A DNA stretch of 64,000 nucleotides, from the NCBI RefSeq assembly GCF_000153125.2, contig NZ_CM002299.1, positions 1,735,075 through 1,799,074 on the forward strand, given 5' to 3'. The notes under the pieces were generated by a model, which was not told where the DNA came from, searched no databases, and worked only from the letters and a program-made list of their open reading frames with translations. Position numbers and translations under genes: made by a program. Source of the stretch: Congregibacter litoralis KT71. Lineage in GTDB: Bacteria > Pseudomonadota > Gammaproteobacteria > Pseudomonadales > Halieaceae. Position 1 is the stretch's first letter; each line of letters begins with the position of its first letter. Shown here piece after piece: positions 36,716-44,251 of the stretch.

Positions 36716-37375
36716 TTACAGAGACTCCCCGGCGGTCTCTGCGGGGGCGATGGTGAGGTTTCCGATAGCGAGCACGGCCTGGGTCCTCGATTGAACGCCG
36801 AGTTTTCGGAACACCTCGGTCATGTGCGCCTTGATGGTCGCTTCTTTTACGCCCAGCTCATAGGCGATCTGTTTGTTGAGCAATCCCTCCACCAGCATAG
36901 ATGCAACGCGAAATTGTTGAGGGGTCAGACTTGCGAGGGCGTCGGCAACGTCCAGGGCTTTAAGGCTGGCGCCACTCTCGCTGATATCCAGCCCCGGGTG
37001 CAGGCCGCGGTTCCCTGCGAGCACATCCCTGATGCAGGCTGTCATGACATCGGTGCCAGAAGATTTTGAAAGAAAGGCCGCAGCGCCGTGGTCAATAGCC
37101 CGACGCACCGTGTCCGCCTGAACATGTGCCGATACGATGATTACAGGCTTGTCCGGATAGTTGCCCACGAACCAGCCGAGAGCAGAGAAGCCGCTTGCAC
37201 CGGGCATGTGCAGATCGAGGAGGAGTAAATCCGGAGCACCATCTTTTTCTACGAGATCATGAAGCTCCGCGACGTTTTCTGCATGGCTGATGTCGGCGTC
37301 GATATCACTACCCGATAGCAGCATGGAGAGAGCGTCGCGGAACAGGGGATGATCGTCAGCGATGATGCACTTCAT
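36716..37375 (-). CDS. crbR: LuxR-type response regulator, probable partner of the hybrid kinase (CrbR/ErdR-like)
   Basis: 219 residues. The receiver domain has the acidic pair ADDHP (Asp7, Asp8), phospho-acceptor Asp54 in LLLLDLHMPG and the conserved Thr/Ser and Lys (SSG, FLSKSS). The C-terminal LuxR helix-turn-helix is LTPQQFRVASMLVEGLLNKQIAYELGVKEATIKAHMTEVFRKLGVQ. It converges tail-to-tail with the hybrid kinase (21 bases between stops) and is divergent from the porin gene. CrbR-type regulators activate acetate-scavenging genes; the adjacent porin and symporter genes are the obvious targets. The pairing is inferred from adjacency and family. Confidence 0.88.
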   Translation of the reverse strand: MKCIIADDHPLFRDALSMLLSGSDIDADISHAENVAELHDLVEKDGAPDLLLLDLHMPGASGFSALGWFVGNYPDKPVIIVSAHVQADTVRRAIDHGAAAFLSKSSGTDVMTACIRDVLAGNRGLHPGLDISESGASLKALDVADALASLTPQQFRVASMLVEGLLNKQIAYELGVKEATIKAHMTEVFRKLGVQSRTQAVLAIGNLTIAPAETAGESL

Positions 37376-37481
37376 TGTGGGTTGGCCTGTTTTGTATTCT
37401 TATGTGCTTATTGTGATCTATTCACGGTCGAAGTAAAGCGAGGCCCCGCTGGGCTTCTTCGACAGGAAGTTCCCCTTTTTT

Positions 37482-37499
37482 CATAGACTTTAGTCCAAG
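37482..37499 (+). promoter_or_regulatory. candidate operator, copy 1 (upstream of the porin)
   Basis: CATAGACTTTAGTCCAAG lies about 94 bases before the porin start, in the divergent crbR/porin intergenic region. It contains the small inverted repeat GACT-TT-AGTC. A second copy with 14 of 18 identical bases lies upstream of the symporter pair at 38929-38946. No binding data are available; it is proposed only from recurrence and position. Confidence 0.45.
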
Positions 37500-37529
37500 A
37501 AACAGCCCCAACTTGACCAAGGTCGAATA

Positions 37530-37548
37530 CCCCCAGAAGCGTTGGGGG
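37530..37548 (+). promoter_or_regulatory. inverted repeat in the porin leader
   Basis: CCCCCA and TGGGGG form a 6-bp GC-rich stem with a 7-base loop, 45 bases before the porin ATG. There is no T run after it, so it is not a terminator. It could stabilise the 5' end of the mRNA or be part of an operator. Confidence 0.35.
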
Positions 37549-37592
37549 CATACAACACTCCCTGCTCAATAACACTAATTGGAGGAGCGGGA

Positions 37593-38927
37593 ATGTTTTC
37601 AAGAAAACCTCTGGGTCTTGCCCTGGCACTCGTTGGATGCAGTGCTGTGGATACGCAGGTCCAGGCAGCAGAAGTCGATGAGCGCATCGCGGAGCTTGAG
37701 CGTCAGATTGCGGAGCTCAAGGCCCTGGTGGTCAGTAACAAGACGAATATTGCCAGCAACCTTCAAACCCTCGAGGTCCAGGCCGAGGATATCGAGGAAG
37801 CACGGCCCATGAAAAAGGGTACGAAGTTTACCTATGGCGGCTATGTGCAGCTCGATGCTATCGCCAGTAACTACAGCGAAGGTAAACCGGCGTCCGTAAT
37901 GGACGATCTCTTCGTTCCCTCCCTCATACCCGTTGAGCCTGTGTCGGGAGACGGCGATTCCTATACGAATACCAACATTCACGCCAAGTCTTCACGCTTT
38001 TACTTTGGTACGGCGACGAACACGGACGTCGGCAAGATCTCCTCCTTCATAGAGCTCGATTTTATTCTTTCGGGTCAGGGTGACGAGAGGGTGTCAAACT
38101 CCTTTAGCTCGCGAATCCGCCATGCCTATTTGAAATGGGATTACGGTGACCAGAAGAGCCTTCTCGCGGGCCAGGCCTGGTCAACGTTTTTTAATGTCGG
38201 TGCGCTGCCTGATCTTCTGGACTTTGTGGGTCCCGTGGGCACCGTGTTTGAGCGTCAGCCCATGATTCGGTGGACTTCCGGTCCTGTGCAGTTAGCCATA
38301 GAGAACCAGACAACCCGGGTCAATCTCCAGGGAGGCGGCTCTTCGCTGAATGACGCGCAGCTCATGCCCGATCTCGTTGCCCGCTATAACGGAAAGAGCG
38401 GAGACCTGAACTGGTCCCTGGCGGCCATAGGGCGGCAGCTCAGCTACGAGGAACGACCCAACGCCAGTACCGAAGGCGCCAGTGACGAAGAGTACGGCTA
38501 CGGACTCTCCTTTGCCGGTAAATGGAACATCGGCCGTAACGATCTGCGCTTCATGGCCAGCTACGGTGATGCCCTGGGACGCTATATGGGTCTCAACTCT
38601 TTTAACGACGGTTATATCGATCGCAACGGCGAGATAAGCACCATCGATCAATGGGGCGGCTTTGTGGCCTATCGTCACTACTGGAACGATCAATGGCGCA
38701 GCAATATCTCCATCTCAGCTTCCGAAGCCAGTAATCCCGGCGGCGCGGAGTTTGACGGCGCCGGTAATCTCGCCAAGTCCTATCGTTCCATGCATCTCAA
38801 TCTCAACTACCTGCCCGCACCAAAACTGCAACTGGGTGGTGAGCTGATGTACGGCGTGAAAGAACTGGAAGATGGTCGCGACGGTGATATGTACCGCCTG
38901 CAGTTCGCCGCCAAATACGCCTTCTAG
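37593..38927 (+). CDS. DcaP-like trimeric outer-membrane porin
   Basis: 444 residues from ATG 37593, with a strong GGAGGAG site. A signal peptide (LGLALALVGCSAVDTQVQA) is followed by an N-terminal coiled coil (about residues 27-70, VDERIAELERQIAELKALV heptads). A beta-barrel runs from KFTYGGYVQLDAIASNY to the C-terminal aromatic KYAF. This coiled-coil-plus-barrel layout is that of DcaP-family porins, which admit small carboxylates. Placed between a CrbR-like regulator and a sodium:solute symporter, it is probably the outer-membrane door for the same solute. No Shine-Dalgarno supports the earlier in-frame ATG at 37542. Confidence 0.87.
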   Translation: MFSRKPLGLALALVGCSAVDTQVQAAEVDERIAELERQIAELKALVVSNKTNIASNLQTLEVQAEDIEEARPMKKGTKFTYGGYVQLDAIASNYSEGKPASVMDDLFVPSLIPVEPVSGDGDSYTNTNIHAKSSRFYFGTATNTDVGKISSFIELDFILSGQGDERVSNSFSSRIRHAYLKWDYGDQKSLLAGQAWSTFFNVGALPDLLDFVGPVGTVFERQPMIRWTSGPVQLAIENQTTRVNLQGGGSSLNDAQLMPDLVARYNGKSGDLNWSLAAIGRQLSYEERPNASTEGASDEEYGYGLSFAGKWNIGRNDLRFMASYGDALGRYMGLNSFNDGYIDRNGEISTIDQWGGFVAYRHYWNDQWRSNISISASEASNPGGAEFDGAGNLAKSYRSMHLNLNYLPAPKLQLGGELMYGVKELEDGRDGDMYRLQFAAKYAF

Positions 38928-38928
38928 G

Positions 38929-38946
38929 CATAGACCAAAGTGCAAG
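38929..38946 (+). promoter_or_regulatory. candidate operator, copy 2 (upstream of the symporter pair)
   Basis: CATAGACCAAAGTGCAAG, starting just after the porin stop codon and 78 bases before the DUF4212 start. It matches copy 1 at 14 of 18 positions (CATAGAC, AGT and CAAG are shared). Same proposal and same caveat as copy 1. Confidence 0.45.
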
Positions 38947-38956
38947 GGGCAAGACA

Positions 38957-38982
38957 TCACTGCTTTGCTACAGTCGCAGTGA
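38957..38982 (+). repeat. inverted repeat upstream of the symporter pair
   Basis: TCACTGC (38957-38963) and GCAGTGA (38976-38982), perfect 7-bp arms with a 12-base spacer, in the short porin-symporter gap. No T run follows. It could be an operator or a weak RNA stem that separates porin from symporter expression. Confidence 0.5.
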
Positions 38983-39023
38983 AGAAACATAAGAATTCTA
39001 GAAGAACACCGGGGAGGTGTTAG

Positions 39024-39293
39024 ATGGTTAAGAAAATGACCGAGGCCCAGGCCAAGGAGTACTGGAAGCGCAATCTGTCGCTGATGGTGAAGCTTCTGGT
39101 GGTTTGGTTCGTCGTTAGTTATGGCTGCGGCATCATGTTCGTGGATGTGCTCAATCAGATTCAGATCGGTGGTTACAAGCTGGGATTCTGGTTCGCACAG
39201 CAGGGGGCAATCTACGTTTTCGTAGTGCTGATCTTCATTTATCGCTCACGCATGGCCGCGCTTGATCGCGAGTTCGGCGTCGAAGAAGACTAG
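39024..39293 (+). CDS. DUF4212 small subunit of the sodium:solute symporter
   Basis: 89 residues with two membrane helices (LMVKLLVVWFVVSYGCGIMFV and FWFAQQGAIYVFVVLIFIY) and short charged ends. This family almost always precedes a VC_2705-type symporter and is thought to be its small subunit. GGGGAGG precedes the ATG. It ends 11 bases before the large subunit, so the two are surely co-translated. Confidence 0.93.
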   Translation: MVKKMTEAQAKEYWKRNLSLMVKLLVVWFVVSYGCGIMFVDVLNQIQIGGYKLGFWFAQQGAIYVFVVLIFIYRSRMAALDREFGVEED

Positions 39294-39304
39294 GGGGCCT
39301 GAAC

Positions 39305-41035
39305 ATGGAACTGCAAACACTTACCTATATTGTTGTTGGCATTACCTTTGCGATTTACATCGGTATTGCTATCTGGGCCCGCGCCGGGTCCACCAAAGAT
39401 TTTTACGTTGCCGGGGGTGGTGTACACCCGATTTCCAATGGCATGGCGACGGCAGCAGACTGGATGTCCGCTGCTTCCTTTATTGGCATGGCGGGGCTCA
39501 TCGCTTTTATGGGTTATGGCGGATCGGTGTTCCTCATGGGGTGGACCGGTGGCTTTGTGATTCTGGCGATGTTGCTGGCGCCGTACCTGCGCAAGTACGG
39601 GAAGTTTACCGTGCCCGAGTTTATCGGCGATCGCTTCTACTCCCAGACGGCGCGGGTGGTTGCCGTGATCTGCCTCATTATCTGCTCCGTGACCTATGTT
39701 ATCGGTCAGATGAAGGGCATCGGGGTTTCTTTTTCCCGCTTCCTCGAAGTTGATTACAACACGGGCCTCCTGGTGGGGATGTGTATTGTGTTTTTCTACG
39801 CTGTGCTCGGCGGTATGAAAGGTATTACCTATACCCAGATCGCCCAGTATTGCGTGCTTATTCTCGCTTACACGATTCCAGCGATTTTTATCAGTCTGCA
39901 GCTGACAGGTAACCCCATTCCGCAACTGGGTCTGGGCGGCACGCTCGTGGGAACGGACACCTTTCTTCTCGATAAGTTGGACCAGGTGGTCGTGGAGCTG
40001 GGTTTTCGCGAATACACCACTGACGTGCGAATCTCCGGCATCAATATGTTTGCCTATACCGCTTCCCTGATGTTCGGAACTGCGGGTCTGCCCCACGTCA
40101 TCATTCGCTTCTTCACCGTGCCAAAAGTGCGTGACGCTCGCTCTTCGGCCGGTTGGGCGCTGATCTTCATCGCAATTCTTTACACCACCGCACCTGCGGT
40201 AGCCGCGATGGCACGTCTGAACCTCATGCAAACCATTGAGCCGGAGGCGGGGAACTACCTGGCCTACGAAGAACGACCCCAGTGGTTCAAGAACTGGGAA
40301 AAGACCGGTCTCCTGGCATTTGAGGACAAGAACGAAGACGGGCTCATGCAGTACTCCGCCGACGAGAGCAGTAACGAACTCGTTAAGGTCGACCGGGACA
40401 TTATCGTTCTCGCAAACCCGGAAATTGCTCAGCTCCCCAACTGGGTGATTGCCCTCGTCGCTGCGGGTGGTCTGGCTGCGGCCCTGTCTACCGCAGCAGG
40501 ACTATTGTTGGCAATTGCCTCGGCCATCTCCCATGATCTGTTAAAGGGGATTTTTGCCCCGAACATCAGCGAGAAACAGGAGCTGCGGGCAAGTCGCGTC
40601 GCCATGGCACTGGCCATTGCCGGCGCAGGCTATCTGGGCTTTAACCCACCCGACTTTGCTGCAGGGACCGTGGCTCTGGCCTTTGGTCTGGCCGCGTCGT
40701 CCATCTTCCCGGCGTTGATGATGGGTATCTTCAGCAAGACCGTTACTAAGGAAGGGGCTATCGCCGGCATGTTGGCGGGTATCGGTATCACGCTGTTCTA
40801 TGTATTCCAGCACAAGGGCATCATGTTTATTGCGTCGACGGCCTTCCTGGGTGATATGGCGCCTAACTGGTTCCTTGGCATTGAGCCCAATGCCTTTGGT
40901 GTGGTGGGCTGTCTGCTCAACTTTGCGGTGGCGATCGCCGTATCCAAAGTGACTGCAGCACCGCCGGAAGAAATCCGGGAGATGGTTGAGAGCATCCGGG
41001 TTCCTGCGGGCGCAGAAGCGGCCATCGATCACTGA
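39305..41035 (+). CDS. sodium:solute symporter, VC_2705 subfamily (acetate/carboxylate permease-like)
   Basis: 576 residues, about 13 membrane helices of the SSS fold: FYVAGGGVHPISNGMATAADWMSAASFIGMAG (substrate/Na+ region), GMKGITYTQIAQYCVL, GLPHVIIRFFTV and LVAAGGLAAALSTAAGLLLAIASAISHD. ActP-like carriers of this family import acetate, pyruvate and related acids. A polar loop after about residue 335 contains DKNEDG, a D-x-N-x-D-G calcium-type loop near Asp341. It is co-transcribed with DUF4212 and ends in a terminator. The nearby CrbS/CrbR pair supports acetate or a similar short carboxylate, but the substrate is not proven. Confidence 0.92.
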   Translation: MELQTLTYIVVGITFAIYIGIAIWARAGSTKDFYVAGGGVHPISNGMATAADWMSAASFIGMAGLIAFMGYGGSVFLMGWTGGFVILAMLLAPYLRKYGKFTVPEFIGDRFYSQTARVVAVICLIICSVTYVIGQMKGIGVSFSRFLEVDYNTGLLVGMCIVFFYAVLGGMKGITYTQIAQYCVLILAYTIPAIFISLQLTGNPIPQLGLGGTLVGTDTFLLDKLDQVVVELGFREYTTDVRISGINMFAYTASLMFGTAGLPHVIIRFFTVPKVRDARSSAGWALIFIAILYTTAPAVAAMARLNLMQTIEPEAGNYLAYEERPQWFKNWEKTGLLAFEDKNEDGLMQYSADESSNELVKVDRDIIVLANPEIAQLPNWVIALVAAGGLAAALSTAAGLLLAIASAISHDLLKGIFAPNISEKQELRASRVAMALAIAGAGYLGFNPPDFAAGTVALAFGLAASSIFPALMMGIFSKTVTKEGAIAGMLAGIGITLFYVFQHKGIMFIASTAFLGDMAPNWFLGIEPNAFGVVGCLLNFAVAIAVSKVTAAPPEEIREMVESIRVPAGAEAAIDH

Positions 41036-41069
41036 GCAAGAGACTTGTCACTGACAGGTTCACTTTCCT

Positions 41070-41103
41070 GGGAGGCGTCGGAAACGGTGTCTCCCTTTTT
41101 TTT
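41070..41103 (+). terminator. rho-independent terminator after the symporter
   Basis: An imperfect stem beginning GGGAG (41070-41074) and ending CTCCC (41091-41095) around GGAAAC, followed by eight T. It begins 34 bases after the symporter stop and separates the symporter pair from the next three genes. Confidence 0.8.
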
Positions 41104-41179
41104 AGCAAGAGTGGGTAGACTTACAAGCTAATCTTCAGCTGTTGGCTCCGCGAGGCTACAGCCTCACAAGGGAATCAGA

Positions 41180-41641
41180 ATGTTCACAAACAAACACGTT
41201 GTCGTTGCCCTGTTGGTCGCACCGGTTCTCTCGATCATGGCCTGGTTTGCCGTGGGTAATTTTATTGGCGAGGAGGCCAAGCCTGCGATGCCGGGTGAAG
41301 CCTACCCCCTGGTGGAGAAGAGCAACTGTCGTTATGCCAGTGGTATCTGTGAGCTCGAAAACCAGGACGTTAAGCTGGCCCTAAGGCTGGATGAAAGCGT
41401 GGGCCTGGCGCTGGAACTCAATGCATCCCATCCCGTGGAAGCCGTGTTGATGTCCGTGTCCCATCCGGAGCGGGATCCCGGCCCCCGGCCCATGCAGCCT
41501 GCAGATGCCAAGGGTTTGAAGTGGCGCATGCCCCTGACCACGGTTCCCGGGGCAGAGCAGCGAATTCGCATTGTGATCTCCATCAATGACAGCGCCTATT
41601 TTGCGGATGCGTCGACGGCCTTTCTGCAGGAGGAGGCTTGA
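41180..41641 (+). CDS. membrane-anchored protein of unknown function in the symporter region
   Basis: 153 residues. One N-terminal hydrophobic helix (HVVVALLVAPVLSIMAWFAVGNFIG) without a clear cleavage site suggests an inner-membrane anchor. The rest would be periplasmic, with one Cys pair (NCRYASGICEL) able to form a disulphide and a beta-rich domain (LRLDESVGLALELNASHPVEAVLMSVSHPE, WRMPLTTVPG.EQRIRIVISINDSAYF). That strand pattern recalls FixH-like or immunoglobulin-like folds, but I do not recognise a family. Its last codons hold the ribosome binding site (AGGAGG) of the DUF294 gene, so the two are coupled. Confidence 0.78.
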   Translation: MFTNKHVVVALLVAPVLSIMAWFAVGNFIGEEAKPAMPGEAYPLVEKSNCRYASGICELENQDVKLALRLDESVGLALELNASHPVEAVLMSVSHPERDPGPRPMQPADAKGLKWRMPLTTVPGAEQRIRIVISINDSAYFADASTAFLQEEA

Positions 41642-41643
41642 GT

Positions 41644-43509
41644 TTGAGTGGCAATCTGGCAAGCGGTGATGCGTCTGAGATGGCGTCTGTCCTCGAGTTT
41701 CTTCGAGGCTCCTTGCCCTTCAATGAGCTGAGTGACGTCGAGCTTGAGGAAGCGGTGTCCGCCATGCAGGTCTCTTATCACCCCCATGGCGAGCGCTTCT
41801 CCGTGGACAGCGAGCAATCGGGTTTGCGTATTTTGCGAAGCGGTGCCGTGGATATCCGCGACGACGACAACAAGCTGCTGGACCGTCTGGGCGAGGGGGA
41901 GAGTTTCAGTATTGTCGGTTTGAACGCCGGCGAAAAAGCCGTCGTTGCTCTGGTTATCGAGGATGCCCTGATCTACCGGCTCCCCGATGATGCCTATCAG
42001 TCCCTCCGCGGCGCCAATCGCCCCTTTGATCGTTACTTCAGTGGTCAGCGAAGCCGGCGCCTGCGCCGGGCCGCACGCTATCAACCGGAGCCCAATGCCA
42101 TGCTCGCGCCCGTGAGTTCGGTGATGACCCGGGACATCCTGACGGTGCCCTCTACCGCTACGGTGCGCGAAGCGGCGATGGCCATGGCCGAGCGCCGGGT
42201 GTCCTCGGCTTTTGTGGTCGCGGACGATGAGCTGCAGGGTATTCTCACGGATCGTGATTTACGCACCCGGGTTCTGGCGAGGGGGCTAAGCAGTGAGATG
42301 CCGGTAAACGAGGTGATGACACCGAATCCCGAGGCCATCGCCAGCGATGAGACGCTGTTTGCGACAACGCTGATGATGACTCAGCGTCGTTTCCATCATC
42401 TGCCGGTGCTGGAGGAGGGGCGTCTTGCGGGTATCGTCACAACCTCGGATCTCATCGTGGCCAAGAAAAATGATCCCGTGTACCTGGTGCAGCACATCTC
42501 CCGGCAGGACAGCGTCGAGGGCATTCAGGAGCTCGTGGGGTCCATGGGTAATCTCATGGTGGAGTGGGTCAGTGGTGGGATGCGGGCTCCCCAGGTCTCC
42601 CAGATTCTGACCGCAATATCTGACGCCGTGGCGATACGCCTGATCCAGCTTGTGGAGATGGAGCTTGGCGAGGCGCCGGGACCCTGGGCCTGGTTGGGCT
42701 TTGGCTCTCAGGCGAGGGGTGAGCAGCTCCTGGGCGCGGATCAGGACAATGGCATTGTCATTGCCGACAGTGTGGGCGATGAGCATCTGTCCTGGTATGA
42801 GAAACTCGCGACAAAGGTATGCGATGGGCTGGCGCTCTGTGGGTACAAGTACTGTCCCGGTGACATCATGGCCAGTAACAGGAGCTGGCGTCTGCGCCTG
42901 GCCGATTGGCAGGACACGGTACGTTCCTGGGCCCGGACCCCCACGAGCGACGCGGTGATGCGTGTCAGTATTTTCTTTGATATTCGCGCGCTTTACGGTG
43001 ATCGTGATCTCGCGAAATCGATTCAGGAAGTGATGCTCGCTGAGGCCAGCAGCAACTCCATTTTTCTGGCGGCTCTGGCAGCGAATGTTCTGGATAACAA
43101 GCCGCCCCTGGGCGTGTTCCGCCGGTTTGTGGTGGACCGCAATGGGGAGCATCGCGATAACCTGAATATTAAAAAACGGGGAGTGTTACCCGTTACGGAG
43201 ATCGCCCGCCTCCATGCCCTGGCCAACAAGCTTCCGGAAGTCAATACCTCCGCCCGTTTGCAGTCCCTCATCGCTGCAGGACATATGGCACTTGTCGATT
43301 CGCGTAATCTCACGGATGCCCTGGACTTTATCCAGGGTCTGCGCATGGACCATCAATGCGCGCAGATTCAGCGGGGAGAACCCGTAGACAATTACATCAA
43401 TCCCCGGGCGTTACCCCGTCTTGCAAAGGAGCAGCTTCGTGACGCCTTTACCATCATTGACGAGGCACAGGCTTCCGTCCGTCTGAACTACCGCGCCGGC
43501 ATGGCCTGA
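41644..43509 (+). CDS. cyclic-nucleotide-binding/CBS/DUF294 nucleotidyltransferase-like regulatory protein
   Basis: About 621 residues. The start is probably the rare TTG at 41644: AGGAGG at 41631-41636 is seven bases upstream, whereas the in-frame TTG at 41638 is only one base away. Domains in order: cNMP-binding-like (about 10-125), a CBS pair (about 155-275, VMTRDILTVPSTATVREAA and VMTPNPEAIASDETLFATTLMM), a DUF294 nucleotidyltransferase-like domain with GFGSQARGEQLLGADQDNGIV (G-S and D-x-D), and a C-terminal DUF294 substrate-binding-like domain. The family commonly accompanies VC_2705 symporters and an exonuclease, as here. Likely a nucleotide-sensing regulator that may modify a partner. 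Confidence 0.9.
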   Translation: MSGNLASGDASEMASVLEFLRGSLPFNELSDVELEEAVSAMQVSYHPHGERFSVDSEQSGLRILRSGAVDIRDDDNKLLDRLGEGESFSIVGLNAGEKAVVALVIEDALIYRLPDDAYQSLRGANRPFDRYFSGQRSRRLRRAARYQPEPNAMLAPVSSVMTRDILTVPSTATVREAAMAMAERRVSSAFVVADDELQGILTDRDLRTRVLARGLSSEMPVNEVMTPNPEAIASDETLFATTLMMTQRRFHHLPVLEEGRLAGIVTTSDLIVAKKNDPVYLVQHISRQDSVEGIQELVGSMGNLMVEWVSGGMRAPQVSQILTAISDAVAIRLIQLVEMELGEAPGPWAWLGFGSQARGEQLLGADQDNGIVIADSVGDEHLSWYEKLATKVCDGLALCGYKYCPGDIMASNRSWRLRLADWQDTVRSWARTPTSDAVMRVSIFFDIRALYGDRDLAKSIQEVMLAEASSNSIFLAALAANVLDNKPPLGVFRRFVVDRNGEHRDNLNIKKRGVLPVTEIARLHALANKLPEVNTSARLQSLIAAGHMALVDSRNLTDALDFIQGLRMDHQCAQIQRGEPVDNYINPRALPRLAKEQLRDAFTIIDEAQASVRLNYRAGMA

Positions 43510-44174
43510 TGTGGAAGCTCAAGCTGCGCCGCTGGCGGTGGTCTCTTCGTACGGAGCTACCCACGCCCGTGTCCACCGCGTGGTCCATGCCCTTACCGGC
43601 GATGACGACGCCCGTTGAAAAACTCGATTTTCTGGTCTGCGATGCCGAGATGTCGGGACTGGATCCGAGGCAGGCTGAGCTCCTGAGCCTTGGTTGGGTG
43701 CGTGTCAGCGGCTTGGAGATTGCTCTCGGGAGCGCTCGCCACTTACTGATTCGCAACCGGGAATCCGTGGGACAGAGCGCCACAATTCATCAGCTTCGGG
43801 ACTGTGAGCTCAGAGATGCGGGCGATGTCAAAGAGGGCCTGGAGGCGCTGCTGGCGGCAGCCGGGGGAAGGGTGCTCGTTTTTCACAATGCAGCCCTGGA
43901 TACGGCATTCCTTGATTATGCGGCCAAGGCAGTCTTCGGAGCGCCGCTACTCCTACCGACTATTGATACCCTGCTCCTTGAAAAGCGACTCCTCCAGCGT
44001 CAGGAGCGTCCCATCGGGCAGGGCGATCTGCGCCTGGGCGCCTGTCGGGAGCGCTATGGCTTGACGACGCATAACGCGCACAACGCCCTGGGGGATGCCA
44101 TGGCGACCGCAGAGCTGCTCCTGGCGCATATTGCGAAGCGTGGCCGGGGACTGACCCTGCGCGACATGGTGTAG
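43509..44174 (+). CDS. DnaQ-like 3'-5' exonuclease (DEDDh)
   Basis: 221 residues. The ATG overlaps the preceding stop by one base (TGATG), so it is translationally coupled. The exonuclease motifs are all present: ExoI DAEMSGLD (Asp and Glu), ExoII VFHNAALDTAFL (Asp) and ExoIII HNAHNALGDAMATAEL (His and Asp). It resembles DNA polymerase III epsilon but lacks the polymerase-binding C-terminus. It is the last gene of the block with the DUF294 protein, a pairing seen next to VC_2705 symporters in other bacteria. Its stop codon lies in the first unit of a short tandem repeat. Confidence 0.92.
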   Translation: MWKLKLRRWRWSLRTELPTPVSTAWSMPLPAMTTPVEKLDFLVCDAEMSGLDPRQAELLSLGWVRVSGLEIALGSARHLLIRNRESVGQSATIHQLRDCELRDAGDVKEGLEALLAAAGGRVLVFHNAALDTAFLDYAAKAVFGAPLLLPTIDTLLLEKRLLQRQERPIGQGDLRLGACRERYGLTTHNAHNALGDAMATAELLLAHIAKRGRGLTLRDMV

Positions 44175-44235
44175 TTACATGATGTAGTTACGTGGCGCAG
44201 TTACATGCGTTAGCTGCATGCTGTATTTGCGCTAG
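44171..44235. repeat. degenerate 13-bp tandem repeat, about five units
   Basis: Successive 13-base units GTAGTTACATGAT, GTAGTTACGTGGC, GCAGTTACATGCG, TTAGCTGCATGCT and GTATTTGCGCTAG run from the exonuclease stop codon towards the end of the convergent subtilase gene. The first three share 9-11 positions; the last two are more diverged. Confidence 0.75.
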
Positions 44236-44251
44236 CCGTCAGGAATGAGAG

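Noticed and set aside
37450..37480. Possible terminator or attenuator before the T run at 37475-37480
   Set aside because: The potential stem (GGGCTTC with GGAAGTTCCC) is mismatched, and it lies in a divergent promoter region with no gene ending there.
39290..40231. 313-codon His/Asn/Gly-rich frame opposite the symporter
   Set aside because: The composition is that expected from reading membrane-helix codons in reverse, with no family features.
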